A DNA stretch of 64,000 bases from Onthophagus taurus (GCF_036711975.1 NC_091971.1:18855501-18919500); one strand, 5' to 3'; positions 20,889 through 33,045 are shown, counted from the stretch's first letter. Made by a program: numbers and translations. Notes: generated by a model from the sequence alone, not told the origin.

Positions 20889-22560
20889 TTGTTGATAATG
20901 GCTAGCAGCAGCAGAAGTTTTGAATACAAGAACAATCCTGATTTGTTCTGTTTTATTTGCAGACAATACATTATTGGGCTGACGAGACGACCAAATACAA
21001 ACTGTTATAAAACAGGCGTATTCTCATTATTTTGGGTTTGCTTTGACGAATTTAGACAAGCCCTGGACACCCAGCTTCGTATGTCCGAATTGCGGTATAA
21101 CTTTGAGTAGATGGATAGCGGGTGAATCTACATCTCATTTACAGTTTGGTATTCCAATTTATGGTCACAGATATCAGATCATTCCGATTGCTATTTCTGT
21201 AACATAAACCTAGACGGCATAAACAAAAAACAAAGAAAAGTTTGGTTTATCCTAATGTAAGATCAGCCAAAAAGCCGATTCCGCACAGCGAAACTTTACC
21301 AAGACCAAATCCTCCTGACCCATTAATGCAATCCAGTGAAAGTGATCAGAGTAAAGGAGAGTGAAGATATGTCATCTAGCAGCGACTATGATGCCAAAAT
21401 AAACCATAGACTGTCACAGAAAGAACTAAGTGACTTAGCTAGAGATCTGAAGTTGTCGAAGATTGATAGTGAGAAAACAATGGAATTATTTACACCTTAC
21501 AACCCGTGTAACTGTTTATCGAAACAGAGGTGAAGATTTGTACAATTTTTTACGAAAGAACAAAATATTTGTTATTGTAATAACGTGCAGAGACTGTTTG
21601 ATGAATTGAAAATAGATCATAACCCAAGTGAATGGCGTCTTTTTATCGATAGCTCTAAAAACAATCTTAAAGCAGCTTTACTTCATAATGGAAACACACT
21701 ACCAACTATTCCACTTGCTCATGCCGTCACTGTTAAAGAAACATATGTGCGCATATCAGAGATTTTGACTCTAATTCAGTATAACGCATTTGAATGGAAA
21801 GTTTGTGCAGATTTAAATTGCCGCAGTAAAGAAATGTACTAACTTCTACTTTTTAAGTATTGACTTACATTTCTATGATTTTCAGGTAATTGCTGTGGTT
21901 ACTGGCTTACAAGGCGGTTTTACAAAATATTGCTGATTTCTTTGTTTGTGGGATAGCCGAGCGAGAGAGCATCATTATGTGCGCAAAGACTGGCCTTCTA
22001 GATAACATTACGATACTGGTGCTTTCAATGTCTTAAATAAGCCTCTGGTGAGACCAGCATCTGTAATATTGCCTCCACTACACATTAAATTGGGTTTGAT
22101 GAAAAACTTTGTGAAAACGTTGAATCCAGAAGGCCCAGCTCTTTCCACAACTATCGTACGCTAAACTAAAAGAAGGCATATTTGTTGGCCCTCAAATAAG
22201 AAAATTAATAAATGACAACGAATTCATGTCAACGTTAACAACAAAACAAGCAACGGCGTGGATTAGGAAACCATAAGGATGAGAATTATCGCGAAATAAT
22301 TTTCAACTTATTGCACAATTACGAAGCCATAAATGCAAATATGTCGCTCAAAATCCAGTTTCTCCATCCGCACTTAGATTTTTTTCCAAGCAATCTTGGA
22401 GCGGAAAGTGACGAACAAGGTGTGCGATTCCATCAAGACTTAATGACATTGGAAAGACGTTATCAATGTTACTAGGACGCGATGATGGGAGATTATCTCT
22501 GGAGTGTTATCAGAGAAATCGACCCAGACATACAAAAAATTGTCGAAAAGTAATCATATC
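20889..22560 (+). pseudogene. Relic of an arthropod multicopy gene (zinc-ribbon / FIDSSK family)
   Basis: Fragments in several frames belong to one protein family seen in many copies in arthropods. At the start is MASSSRSFEYKNNPDLFCFI with a CxxC (FCFIC) pair. A helical segment LSQKELSDLARDLKLSK follows at about 21400, then EWRLFIDSSKNNLKAALLHN at about 21630, PPLHIKLGLMKNFVKTLNP at about 22075, and GVRFHQDLMTLERRYQ at about 22420. At least five frame changes or stops separate the pieces. The family's function is unknown to me; its copy number and position between terminal repeats suggest a transposon-borne gene. Confidence 0.65.
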
Positions 22561-22944
22561 CCGCACTATACCAACAATAAGTAAAGTAGTATATATTAAA
22601 CATAAAATTTAATTCCATAAAAGTTCTGTATATAATTTGTAATATAAACCCAGACAATAGAAATAAAAAGACAAAGAAAAGTTTGGTATCGTTTGTAAGA
22701 TCAGCCAAAAACCCGAGTGCGCATAGTGAAACTCTGCCAAAAGCAAATCCTCCTGACCAATAAAAACAATCCAGTAAAAGAGTAAAAAAAAGTTATAAGA
22801 GTAAAAGTGACAGTGAAGAAATGTCATCTACCAACGACTGCCAATAAATTTTAATTACTTGATATGCTTAATGTTCAACATAACATTTAGAACAGGTAAA
22901 ATTGTATTGATTTCCGTGAATTTAATGTTTATACTCAAAACCTG

Positions 22945-23165
22945 TTGGTTCATTGAAAAGAGGACACTTTTATTAACACTTTGGGAAATTTTCATACTCA
23001 TATTCCAAGAAATGGATTTTATACGAATTTTTAAAACTTAATCGGCGAAAATTGCAAAATTCGAAAAAATTGTCGATCATTTCAAAAATTTTTTTCTCAA
23101 AAACTGAAAGTGATTTTTCAAAACGGCATTTTGCATTAAAAAGAGGATACTTTAATTCATAATCG
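22945..23165. repeat. Further copy of the ~170-base unit
   Basis: Contains the same words as 19655-20130 (AAAGAGGACACTTTTATTAA, ATCGGCGAAAATTGCAAAAT, AAACTGAAAGTGATTTTTCA, GCATTAAAAAGAGGATACTT) in the same orientation. Confidence 0.65.
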
Positions 23166-23867
23166 AAAGTGATAACAGCGACAGTTCTGTTAGTAATGAA
23201 TGAGATGATGAATTAGAAGAAAAGAAAGCGAAGAGAAGAAAACTAGACGAAACTGCAACAACAGATTTTATATATCGTATTGCAATTGTTACAATGAGGT
23301 TGCTAATGATAAATAAAGTTGTATTCAATGAAAAAACTCCTATTGGGGTTGAACTTGATTATTATCTGCAAGCCAAAGTTAGGTAACTGTGCGGTATCCA
23401 GCCGGATTTTAAAAAATGGCCGGATACCGGATAGTTGCCGGTTATCCGTTCCACCACTAGTGTACAGGGTGGGCAAATTTGGGTGTTATTATAGGCTATC
23501 TCAGAAACTATAACAGATACTAAAAAAGTAGGTGCCATGTCCCGGCCTCTTTTTTCGAGACTAATCCAATCCCGCAAACACGCAATCTCTATCTTCTTTT
23601 ATTGTTAAGTTATAGCCAAAAAATCAAATTTTCGTGATTTTAAAAATGCTTATATTTCGTTTATTTTTCAATTTAGAGAAATGGGGTTGATACGTTCTTA
23701 AGACACTTTTTTAAGTAGAATATACTGCCGTTGAAAAATTTTAAATATACTTGATGATTTTTGAGATACAACACAAAGTTGTGTTTCTCTAATTTCTCTA
23801 ATTTCAAAAATAAATTAAATATGAGCATTTTTTGAAATCGCTAAAATTCCTCAAGCCTCTAAGGGAG

Positions 23868-23940
23868 AATGCACAAGGGGCCCACTGGGGCCTAAGTGCG
23901 AGCGTAAAAATTACGCACTGTGCACAATTGTGCACAAAAT
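23868..23940 (+). repeat. Fragment resembling the LINE tail at 908-950
   Basis: GGGAGAATGCACAAGGGGCC, then CACTGGGGCCTAAGTGCG, closely matches the 3' UTR of the RNase H LINE at the start of the window (ATGCACAAGGAGTCCAATGG, GGCCTAAGTGCG). It is either a tiny truncated LINE or a related tail. It is followed by TTACGCACTGTGCACAATTG. Confidence 0.55.
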
Positions 23941-26173
23941 ACACAGGAAAATATATAGAGTAAAAATCAACTCTAAAACATGGTTCAGATCGGTCCAATA
24001 TATTTAGTTATTTTTTTGCACTATATAGTGTAGGTGAATAGATTAAAATTTTACACTAATAGTGAGAAGATGGTGTTTATTTAATAGTGTAAAATCTCGT
24101 TACTCTATAACGGTGTACTATATATAATCTAACTAGATGTTGTCGTGACTCTAATTAGATACATTTCTAATCTAATCAGTGTAAAATTAGCACTGTAAAT
24201 TATTAAAGATTCGTTCTAATTTTACTCTATTACTTGACAAAATATCACTAAATAGTGTGTATCTTTCACTTATTAGTGTTAATTTTTAATAGGAAGTATA
24301 GAGTATTTTTAGGGAAGTTTTAGGTTTGTAATAAAAATCAAAATTATAAAATATTTGTTTTTATTTTTACTTGTAATATATTGTTATAAAATTAAATTCT
24401 TTTTATATAACCATACTTAATCCATTTTAAAGTTTAATAATAATAATAATAATACTTTATTGGTGATAGCATCAAAGTGATTTTCACAGGTCATAAAAGA
24501 AAAGAATACAATAAACGCAAAAATGCAATTTTCAATAATAGTAAGTACACTAAACGTAGTAATCAGTAACAACAGGTAAGCAAAAGAACAAACAAAAAAG
24601 AGAGAAAAAGGCTTCTGGGAGGCGACACACTGGTCATAGCAAGTCATCAAAATCAATGGTCAAAAACTCCTCAATAGTATAAAAGGCCTTCGCCACTAAA
24701 TAATTTTTTATTTTGTGTTTGAAATTGTTACTCTCTAATAATCTTATGTGTTTCGGAAGGACATTGTAGAATTTTATGCCAAAATAATTGACGCCATCCC
24801 TGGCCCTTGCCGTCCGAGAATAGTCCGTAATTAAGGTATCACCTGCCCTTGTGTGGTAATTATGATAACTATTAAGAGTTTTAAATTTGGAGATATTACC
24901 CTTGATATACAAGAGACAATGGAGAATATAAAGCGAAGGGAAAGTCAGTATCTTATAATCAATGAAATTGGCTCTACAACAGTCCCGAAAACCTAGACCG
25001 GCCATAACTCTAACACATCTTCCCTGCACACCAAAAACACGATCCGCATGGGCGGTGTGACCCCAACAAATTAACGCGTACGATACGTGGCTGAAGAAAT
25101 AGCCGTAGTATGTGTTCATTACAACATTGAACGGGACAAGGTCTCTCAGTCTCTCAGTCTCCGAATGACGAATACAATGGTATTCAGTTTTTTCGTCAAT
25201 TGGTCAATGTGGGCCTTCCACGTTAAACCAGAGTCAAGATAAACCCCCAGCAACTTGACCGGCTGCGTATACAACCTGAGACGTTTAAGTGAAAAGTTTA
25301 AAGTTTGTGTTTTTTCTCTATTCATGCTTAGTCTGTTGGCCTGAATCCAATTTGAGATGCAGGCTTGTGACTCAGATATGCGGTGATGCAAAGCATCGGC
25401 ATCTGTTGAGGAGACCATTACGGTTGTATCATCAGCAAAAAGGATGAGGTCGGAATCATGGGGAATGTTACTGGGTAGGTCGTTGATAAATATCAAAAAC
25501 AGGAGTGGCCCCAATACTGAGCCCTGAGGTACACCAAACCTAAGTGGAAAACGACCGGACTCTAGACCGTCAAGGGAAACCACCGAGTCACCATGAAAAC
25601 TGCATCTAATGAGTCTTCATTAAGTTTTCTGTATGTATAGTTGCACATACTTACCAATCTTCGCAAGGAACTCGTATGTAATATTTTCCGGAAGTTCCAC
25701 TAATTTCACAACATGAATGTTTGGCAAACATAATTAAAATAAAAATAATCGTTCTTTCTTTTTATATCGCGTAAATCAGGTCTCTAGACGCTGTCGAGTT
25801 TCTACTTGTTCAGTAGATGACCGTTAAATTTTAGTTGTATCACACCACATGTTGATCACGTAGTACCGACGAGTAATCCCGAGCAAAATAGTCCGGTGCC
25901 TACGAAGTACCTGAAGGAAAAGTACAGTTTACACGTGTTGTGTAAAATTTAATGTTTTATATATTACGTAACTTCACTAACATGAGTAAAAAAGAACTCT
26001 CCTTTAGAGAACTGTAAAAACTACTCTATTAAGTGAATAATATATGAACTCTATATTAATATTAAATATAGTGTACATTAGAATTGTTTTTACCATGTAG
26101 TATAACAATTTTTACTCTAATTCTTTTTACCACTACTCTAAAATTTTTACACGACACAATTTTTTCCTGTGTA
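23940..26173 (-). mobile_element. TACACAGGAAAA-ended element with possible orphan first exon
   Basis: Short inverted termini TACACAGGAAAA at 23940 and the complement ending at 26173. Both flanking parts (23940-24330 and 25915-26173) are full of TAGAGTAAAA / ACTCTA / AGTGTAAAA words. On the minus strand near 25735-25656 lies a short open exon (MFAKHSCCEISGTSGKYYIR, VPCEDW) ending in a good donor (GTAAGTATG). The exon would continue where a LINE now sits, so the downstream part may have been lost. Assignment of the exon to this element is inference. Confidence 0.45.
24420..25625 (-). mobile_element. LINE, 5'-truncated, reverse transcriptase C-terminal half (Jockey/CR1-like)
   Basis: On the minus strand: FGVPQGSVLGPLLFLIFIND, then DLILFADDTTVMVSS with the intact catalytic FADD, and VKLLGVYLDSGLTWKAHID (25583-25146). 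After one frame change comes the C-terminal helical region (SYALICWGHTAHADRVFGVQ; 25119-24634). The 3' end carries a TATTATTATT tail at about 24434-24453. It lies inside the TACACAGGAAAA element. The 5' end is near 25625. Confidence 0.85.
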
Positions 26174-26305
26174 CAAGATAGAGATTTGGCCTTTGCGGGA
26201 TTGGATAAGTCTCGGAAAAAGAGACCGAGACATGGCACCTGCTTTTTTCGTATCTCTTATAGTTTCTGAGATAGCCTAGAATAACACCCAAATTTGCCCA
26301 CCCTG

Positions 26306-26800
26306 TACATGTTCTACCATTTTCATGCATATTGAAGCAGTGTGTGCATCGCTGTCAATCCTTCTGTGAATGTTCTTATTCATGATTCCATATAACTCCT
26401 GGTCTTCGTTCTCCTGCAATTCTTTGATTTTTAATTTCTTTCGCTCGGTGATCATTTCCCAAGTTTTTTGCGTTATTCTTTGGTTCCTTTTTCCCAAAAT
26501 TCACAGATGCGGTAGCTAGCTCAACAGCGTGTTTCATTTCAGTTCAAAGTTCAGCAGAGTTCATTTATGTTGATTCCATCTTGCGATATTTTGTCAAGAT
26601 TATCTTAGAACGTGGCGTTCTCCAAGTATACATTCTTCTAATATGATGTTGGAAATAAGGATTAGATATGTATAGTTCATTCTCCACGTAGACTTCGATG
26701 AGCAATTGACCACGTCATTCCTTTGTCATCTAATATCGTACGTAAATGTGTATCTGTGTTTGTTTCCCCAATTTTAGCATTATAACTACAACTTGTAATT
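26306..26800 (-). mobile_element. RTE-like LINE fragment
   Basis: The minus strand reads TQKTWEMITERKKLKIKELQ followed by IMNKNIHRRIDSDAHT. This is the linker between endonuclease and reverse transcriptase in RTE-type LINEs (often annotated craniofacial development protein 2-like). Upstream debris includes DDKGMTWSIAHRSLRGE in other frames. It is heavily degraded. Confidence 0.6.
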
Positions 26801-27640
26801 TAGCTAATAGGATGTTTGAAAATCAGTTTGCAGATTCAGATTTAGTTTTGAAACCAAGTAGTAGAGAAATTTTAAAATAAAGTATATTTTTATTTCATTA
26901 ATATCTTGCGCTAAAAATTTAAGCTGGGTAATTAATTATTAATATCTACTGTTGTTTGTTCATCTCATATTTAACATTAAATAATAACAAAATTAATAAA
27001 TAAAGACCTTTCCAACATTTTCTCAAGAAATTTTCTAAATAATTCATTCAAATTCATTCCCTTTTTTAGAAACACCAGATGGAAGATAGAAAATGAATCC
27101 ATAACTTTTTAAATTACGCATCTTTCATCCCACATCTGTTTACTAGGTGAAAACTATAAATCGAACTTTCAATTAACTTTTTAAGAAAATAATAAATTTT
27201 TCAAATTTAATCTTCTTTCAATTAAACCAAATCATTTAAATTTAAAATAAAAATCTTTTAAGCGTAAAATCGAGTAATAAAACACATATAATCAACTAAT
27301 TAATCGCTTAAGGTGCGCACGAACATTTTTTTAATCTGGGTTAAATTTCGTTTCCGCAAGGTGTGAAGAGAATGTACTTTGCTCATTTATTCGTTCATAT
27401 CTCAATGAACCCGAAATGATGTTATTTTAAGAATTAGAGCGTTTACTTGAACAGAAAAAAGATTTTAAATTGTATTATTAGCTTGTTAATAAAATTATTA
27501 TCTTATTTGAATAATCATTTAAATTAATATAAAAAAAGCTTTAAATTAATAAAATTAAATTCATCAAATAGCATGCAAAAAAAATGTTTAAAAATTATTT
27601 TCGAGTAATAAAAATTAACACTTTCAAAGTGTTTATTTTT
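26801..27640. other. AT-rich intergenic region
   Basis: No gene or repeat recognised. Upstream flank of the actin gene. Confidence 0.4.
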
Positions 27641-27782
27641 GTTATTTAGTCCGTAACGGATGCGTTTGAATAATACATAATACATCCGAAATTCCGTTTT
27701 AAACTCGATTAAAACGAGAGTTTAGCACGCGTATCTAGCGTTTTCTTCTTTCCTCAGAAAAGAAAGAAAGCCACCGTAAAAG

Positions 27783-27789
27783 TATATAT
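27783..27789 (+). promoter_or_regulatory. TATA box of the actin gene
   Basis: TATATAT, about 77 bases before the start codon, with an initiator-like TCAGTT at about 27815. The spacing of about 30 bases is that of a focused promoter. Confidence 0.6.
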
Positions 27790-27865
27790 GGGCAAAATAG
27801 CTTAGTTCTCGATCAGTTCTCGTTTAGATTTTACACCAGAAATCATCATAAAACAATTTAAAAAA

Positions 27866-29120
27866 ATGTGCGACGAAGATTTAGTTGCTTTGGTAGTTGA
27901 CAATGGATCTGGAATGTGTAAAGCTGGATTCGCAGGGGATGATGCCCCACGCGCTGTTTTTCCAAGTTTAGTCGGAAGACCACGATACCAAGTAAAAAAA
28001 AATAATTTTAATATTAAAATTTTCTTTATCAAGATTTGTTATCATCTTTTTTGTTTTAAGGGCATCATGGTAGGGATGGGACAAAAAGATTCTTACGTTG
28101 GTGATGAGGCCCAAACCAAAAGGGGAGTTTTAACCGTTAAATATCCCATCGAACATGGCATCGTTAGCAATTGGGATGATATGGAAAAAATTTGGCACCA
28201 CACCTTTTACAATGAATTAAGGATAGCACCGGAAGAACATCCAGTTTTATTAACGGAAGCCCCTTTAAACCCTAAAATTAATCGAGAAAAAATGACCCAA
28301 ATCATGTTTGAGACTTTTGGTACTCCAGCAATGTACGTTGCAATTCAAGCAGTTTTATCTTTATACGCTAGTGGAAGAACAACCGGAATTGTTATGGATT
28401 CTGGGGATGGTGTGTCACACACAGTTCCTATTTATGAAGGTATTTATCGATTTTATTCAATTTAATTAATTCTAAATCATCATTTTTTATCTAGGTTATG
28501 CTTTACCACACGCAATTTTACGATTAGATTTAGCAGGTCGCGATTTAACCGATTATTTAATGAAAATCTTAACGGAACGCGGTTACAGTTTTACAACAAC
28601 AGCGGAACGTGAGATAATCCGCGATTTAAAAGAAAAAATCTGTATCGTTTCGCAAGATTTCGAAGGGGATTTAACGAAATCGGCTCAAACGAATTGTTTC
28701 GAAAAATCGTACGAACTTCCCGATGGGCAAACGATAACCATAGGAAATGAACGATTCCGGTGTCCAGAAGCGATGTTCCAACCTGCTTTAATCGGGATGG
28801 AAACTGCCGGAATTCACGAGACTACTTATAATTCAATTATGAGATGCGATGTTGATATTAGAAAGGATTTATATGCAAATACGGTTTTGTCAGGCGGGAG
28901 TACGATGTTTGTGGGAATTGCTGATCGTATACAAAAGGAAATTGGAGCTTTAGCTCCTGCTAGTATGAAAATTAAAATTATTGCTCCCCCCGAACGGAAA
29001 TATTCTGTTTGGATTGGAGGTAGTATTTTGGCTAGTTTAACTACGTTTCAACAAATGTGGATTTCAAAACAAGAATATGAAGAATGTGGACCTGTTATTG
29101 TACATAGGAAGTGTTTTTAA
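27866..29120 (+). CDS. Divergent actin, three exons
   Basis: Exons 27866-27991, 28061-28439 and 28495-29120 give 376 residues, the standard actin length. Introns fall after codon 42 (phase 0) and inside the Gly codon of PIYEG|YALPH (phase 1). All landmarks are present: [20 protein letters not shown] (nucleotide loop), [43 protein letters not shown] (second phosphate loop) and [10 protein letters not shown]. The protein would polymerise as F-actin. Odd points: [20 protein letters not shown] replaces the usual ...EQEMATAASSSSLEKSYE, YQGIMV replaces HQGVMV, and the end reads [12 protein letters not shown]. It is therefore a diverged paralogue, perhaps tissue-restricted, and not the housekeeping gene. 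AATAAA at 29147-29152. A satellite array starts within 200 bases. Confidence 0.93.
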
Positions 29121-29319
29121 TGTATTTATTGTGAATGATTGTATTTAATAAAGAAAGTTAGATAATTAAAAAAAATATACTCTATTTTATCGATCTTGCA
29201 TTTGCGTACACAATTTATGCAACAAACAATGATAAAGCAAGGACGGTAGAATTTTAGAGAACTGCTACATCTCGAAAAAGATTCACAGTTCGACGGCCCG
29301 TTCGTGACGTCACACAAAT

Positions 29320-32300
29320 GTTAAAATGCTATTTTAACAACTTTTAGTGTTTGTTAACACAAAATCTTTGTTATCTCAAGAATGGTTAATGATACAGCTT
29401 TTAATAAAGAGTACCTTTCTTGTTTAAAATACTTCAAAGAATTTAAAAATTTACTCAAAATTAAAATTGAGCCAGTGGCGTAGATGTTATAGAGTGTAGA
29501 ACTACGATATTTTCAATTTATGTATTTTTAGTACAAAATCGTTGATATCATAAAAACAGTTTGTGATACAGCTTTCAATTACAAGTGTTTTTTACGTAAA
29601 ATAATCCAAGGAATTCAAAAATGTATTCGAAATTCGAAAATATTCAGTTTCATACAAGATACAGGTTTCAGAATCAAAATATTCCCATTTTAACTCTTTT
29701 TAGGGTTTGTTAACACAAAATATTTTTATCTCAAGAATGGCTAATGCTACAGCTTTTAGTAAAGAGTACCTTTTTTATTTAAAATACTTCAAAGAATTCA
29801 AAAATGTATTCAAAATTTAAATTGAGTCAATGGCGTAGATGTTATGGAGTGTAGAATTACGATATCTGCAGTTTTTGTATTTTTACTACAAAATCGTTGA
29901 TATCATAAAAACGGTTTGTTATACAGCTTTTAATTAACAGTGCTTTTTTACGTAAAATAACCCAAGGAATTCAAAAATGTACTCGAAATTCGAAAATATT
30001 CAGTTTCATACAAGATACAGGCGTCAGAATCAAAATATTCCCATTTTAACGACTTTTAGTGTTTGTTAACACTAAATCTTTTTAATCTCTAGAACGGTTA
30101 ATGATACAGCTTTTTACAAAGAGTACCTTTTTTGTTTAAAATCCTTCAAAGAATTAAAAAATGTACTCAAAATTCAAATTGGGTCAGTGGCGTAGACGTT
30201 ATGGAATGTAGAATTACGATATCTTCAATTTTTGTAGTTTTGCTATAAAATCGTTGATATCACAAAAACGGTTTGTGCTACAACTTTTGACGAACAGTGC
30301 TTTTTTACGTAAAATTCACCAAAGAATTCAAAAATGTACTCGAAATTCGAAAATCTACAGATTTATAAAAGATATAGGCTCCAGAATGAAAATATTCAAA
30401 TCTTAACGATTTTTATTGTTTGTTAACACAAAATCTTTTTTATCCCAAGAACGGTTTTTACAAAGAGTACCATTTTATTTAAAACACTTCAAGGAATTCA
30501 AAAATATACTCAAAATTATAATTGATTCAATGGTTTAGATGTTATGCAGTGTCAAATTACGATATCTTCAATTTTTGTATTTTTACTATAAAATCGTTGA
30601 TAAAAAAAACGGTTTGTGCTACAACTTTTGTTGAACAGTGCTTTTTTACATAAAATTCAACGAGGAATTCAAAAATGTACTCGAAATTCGAAAATATACA
30701 GTTTTATAAAAGGTATAGGCTCCAGAATGGAAATATTCTCATTTTAACGACTTTTAGTGTTTGTTAACACAAAACCTTTTTAATCTCTAGAACGGTTAAT
30801 GATACAACTTCTAACAAAGAGTACCTTTTTTATTTACAATACTTCAAAGAATTCAAAAATGTATTCAAAATTAAAATTGAGTCAGTGGCGTAGATGTTAT
30901 GGAGTGTAGAATTACGATATCTACAATTTTTGTATTTTTACTACAAAATCGTAGATATCATAAAAACGGTTTGTGATACAGCTTTTAATTAACAGTCTTT
31001 TTTTACGTAAAATAATCCGCGGAATTCAAAAATGTACTCGAAATTCGAAAATATTCGGTTTCATACAAGATACAGGTTTCAAAATCAAAATATTCCCATT
31101 TTAACTCTTTTCAGTGTTTGTTAACATAAAATGTTTTTATCTCAAGAATGGCTAATAATACAACTTTTAACAAAGAGTACTTTTTTTATATAAAATACTT
31201 CAAAGAATTCAAAAATGTATTCAAAATTAAAATTGAGTCAGTGGCGTAGATGTTATGAAGTGTAGAATTACGATATCTGCAATTTTTGTATTTTTACTAC
31301 AAAATCGTTGATATTATAAAAACGGTTTGTGAGACAGATTTTAATTAAAAGTCCTTCTTTACGTAAAATAATCCAAGGAATTCAAAAATGTACTCGAAAT
31401 TCGAAAATATTCAATTTCATACAAGATACAGGTTTCAGAATCAAAATATTCCCATTTTAACTCTTTTTAGGGTTTAACACAAAATGTTTTTATCTCAAGA
31501 ATGGCTAATGCTACAACTTTTAATAAAGAGTACCTTTCTTATTTAAAATACTTCAAAGAATTCAATAATGTATTCAAAATTAAAATTGAGTCAGTGGCGT
31601 AGATGTTATGGAGTGTAAAATTAAGATATCTTCAATTTTTGTATTTTTAGTACAAAATCGTTGATTTAAAAACGGTTTGTGATACAGCTTTTAATTAAAA
31701 CTCCTTCTTTACGTAAAATAATCCGAGGAATTCAAAAATGTACTCGAAATTCGAAAATATTCACTTTCATACAAGATACAGGTTTCAGAATCAAAATATT
31801 CCCATTTTAACTCTTTTTAGTGTTTGTTAACACAAATTGTTTTTATTTCAAGAATGGCTAATGATACAACTTTTAACAAAAAGTACTTTTTTATTTAAAA
31901 TACTTCAAAGAATTCAAAAATGTACTCAAAATTATAATTGAGTCAGTGGCGTAGATGTTATGGAGTGTAGAATTACGATATCTGCAATTTTTACTACGAA
32001 ATCGTTGATATCATAAAAACGGTTTGTGATAGAGCTTTTAATTAACAGTGATTTTTTACGTAAAATAACCCAAGAAATTCAAAAATGTACTCGAAATTCG
32101 AAAATATTCAGTTTTATACAAGATACAGGCTCCAGAATGAAAATATTCCCATTGTAACTTTTTTTAGTATTTGATATCATAAAATCTTTTTTATCTCACG
32201 AACGGTCAATGATACATCTTCTAATAAAGGGCAACACTTCAAATAATTGAAAAATTTACTCAAAATATAGTATAGATGTTACACGATATCATCAATTTTT
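29320..32300. repeat. Satellite array, ~355-bp unit made of two related halves
   Basis: About eight head-to-tail copies; the word GTTTGTTAACACAAAAT recurs near 29350, 29707, 30060, 30417, 30760, 31112, 31472 (shortened) and 31822. Each unit has two parts of about 175 bases that resemble one another: one with ATCTCAAGAATGGTTAATGA and CTTCAAAGAATTCAAAAATG, the other with GTTGATATCATAAAAACGGT and CAAGGAATTCAAAAATGTAC. Copies differ by scattered substitutions and small indels (periods from about 341 to 360). The array is non-coding and starts just after the actin gene. Confidence 0.9.
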
Positions 32301-33045
32301 TACTTTCAATTCAATTTTATTATCATTAATTTGTTTACTTAATAACTTGAACTTGCAAGTAACCTTAAAAGTCAGCTTAGATTCCAGTAATGCAAAAAGC
32401 GTAAAAGTATTCAACAAATTAGACACGCAATAAGTAAACGATTGTGTCAAATATTTATATTGTGAACGTCTCTCCTAACAATAATTTTGTTAAACTAATA
32501 TGGGGAAGATTTATTAGTTAAGACCTTACGGTAGAGACAAGCAGAGTGGAGAGGACGTCGATTTCACATACTTAGCCAGTCCACCAACCTTAATCTGTGT
32601 GAGATTCTCTCATATCTTCGAATCCCGTAGACAAAATGTAAATAAGCATTTTGAACTCTTTGTATCTTGAGTTTCCGCTCCAAGAAGTGTTTACTATTAT
32701 AAATACCCACAACGGAAGCCCGATTGAAAAGTAGGAAGTATATTGTAAGAGTTTAAATGTTATCATAACCTAGTCGATAGAATTCTTTCTACTAATTGGC
32801 TGCAGATATTACAATTGAGAAACCTTATTAGTTTTAGGAACAGGTATAACAACAACACCCTTCCATTGATGAGCAAATACAGAATTCCCAATGCAAAAGT
32901 TTAGGGCAATATAACCGAAGAACTTAGTAGAAGCATTTGCTTGTTATTCCATCATTACCAACATCATTTGACGTAATTTGATCCAATTCATTTGATGTTA
33001 TTCTCTTGCTGTAACGCTTGGGTTTAATAAATATTATTATTAATT
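32301..33045 (+). mobile_element. Probable LINE 3' remnant
   Basis: No reading frame is recognised, but the end (GTAACGCTTGGGTTTAATAA then ATATTATTATTA at about 33010-33045) has the form of a LINE 3' UTR with an ATT-type tail. The upstream extent is uncertain. Confidence 0.4.

Larger units (their letters stand above)
19540..23460 (+). mobile_element. hAT-like terminal-repeat element with a degenerate gene and internal tandem repeats
   Basis: The left end CAGTGATGGAACGG at 19540 is followed by TCCGGTTATCCGG-type sequence. The right end is its complement (CCGGTTATCCGTTCCACCAC then TAG to 23460). The terminal repeats match over about 15 bases and then through shared TATCCGG words. Candidate flanking octamers (GTCTACAT/TGTACAGG) agree only partly. 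Inside are a relic gene at 20889-22560 and ~170-base repeat units at 19655-20130 and 22945-23165. A small acidic/basic coding remnant near 23190-23390 could be from a BED-finger hAT transposase. The class is inferred from the ends. Confidence 0.55.
23465..26305. mobile_element. Mariner-type element with ~130-bp inverted ends, filled with later insertions
   Basis: The ends CAGGGTGGGCAAATTTGGGT (23465) and its complement (to 26305) are flanked by TA. The repeats extend about 130 bases (23465-23597 and 26172-26305), sharing GCTATCTCAGAAACTATAA and GGTGCCATGTC. It directly abuts the right end of the preceding element. The interior contains a TACACAGGAAAA-ended unit (23940-26173) and a LINE (24420-25625). 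No transposase of its own is visible, so it was probably a MITE. Confidence 0.75.

Noticed and set aside
27802-28032. Minus-strand frame over the actin 5' region
   Set aside because: Shadow of the actin first exon on the other strand.
29320-32300. CRISPR-like array
   Set aside because: Units of ~355 bp in tandem without spacers are a eukaryotic satellite; no CRISPR or prokaryotic signal occurs in the window.
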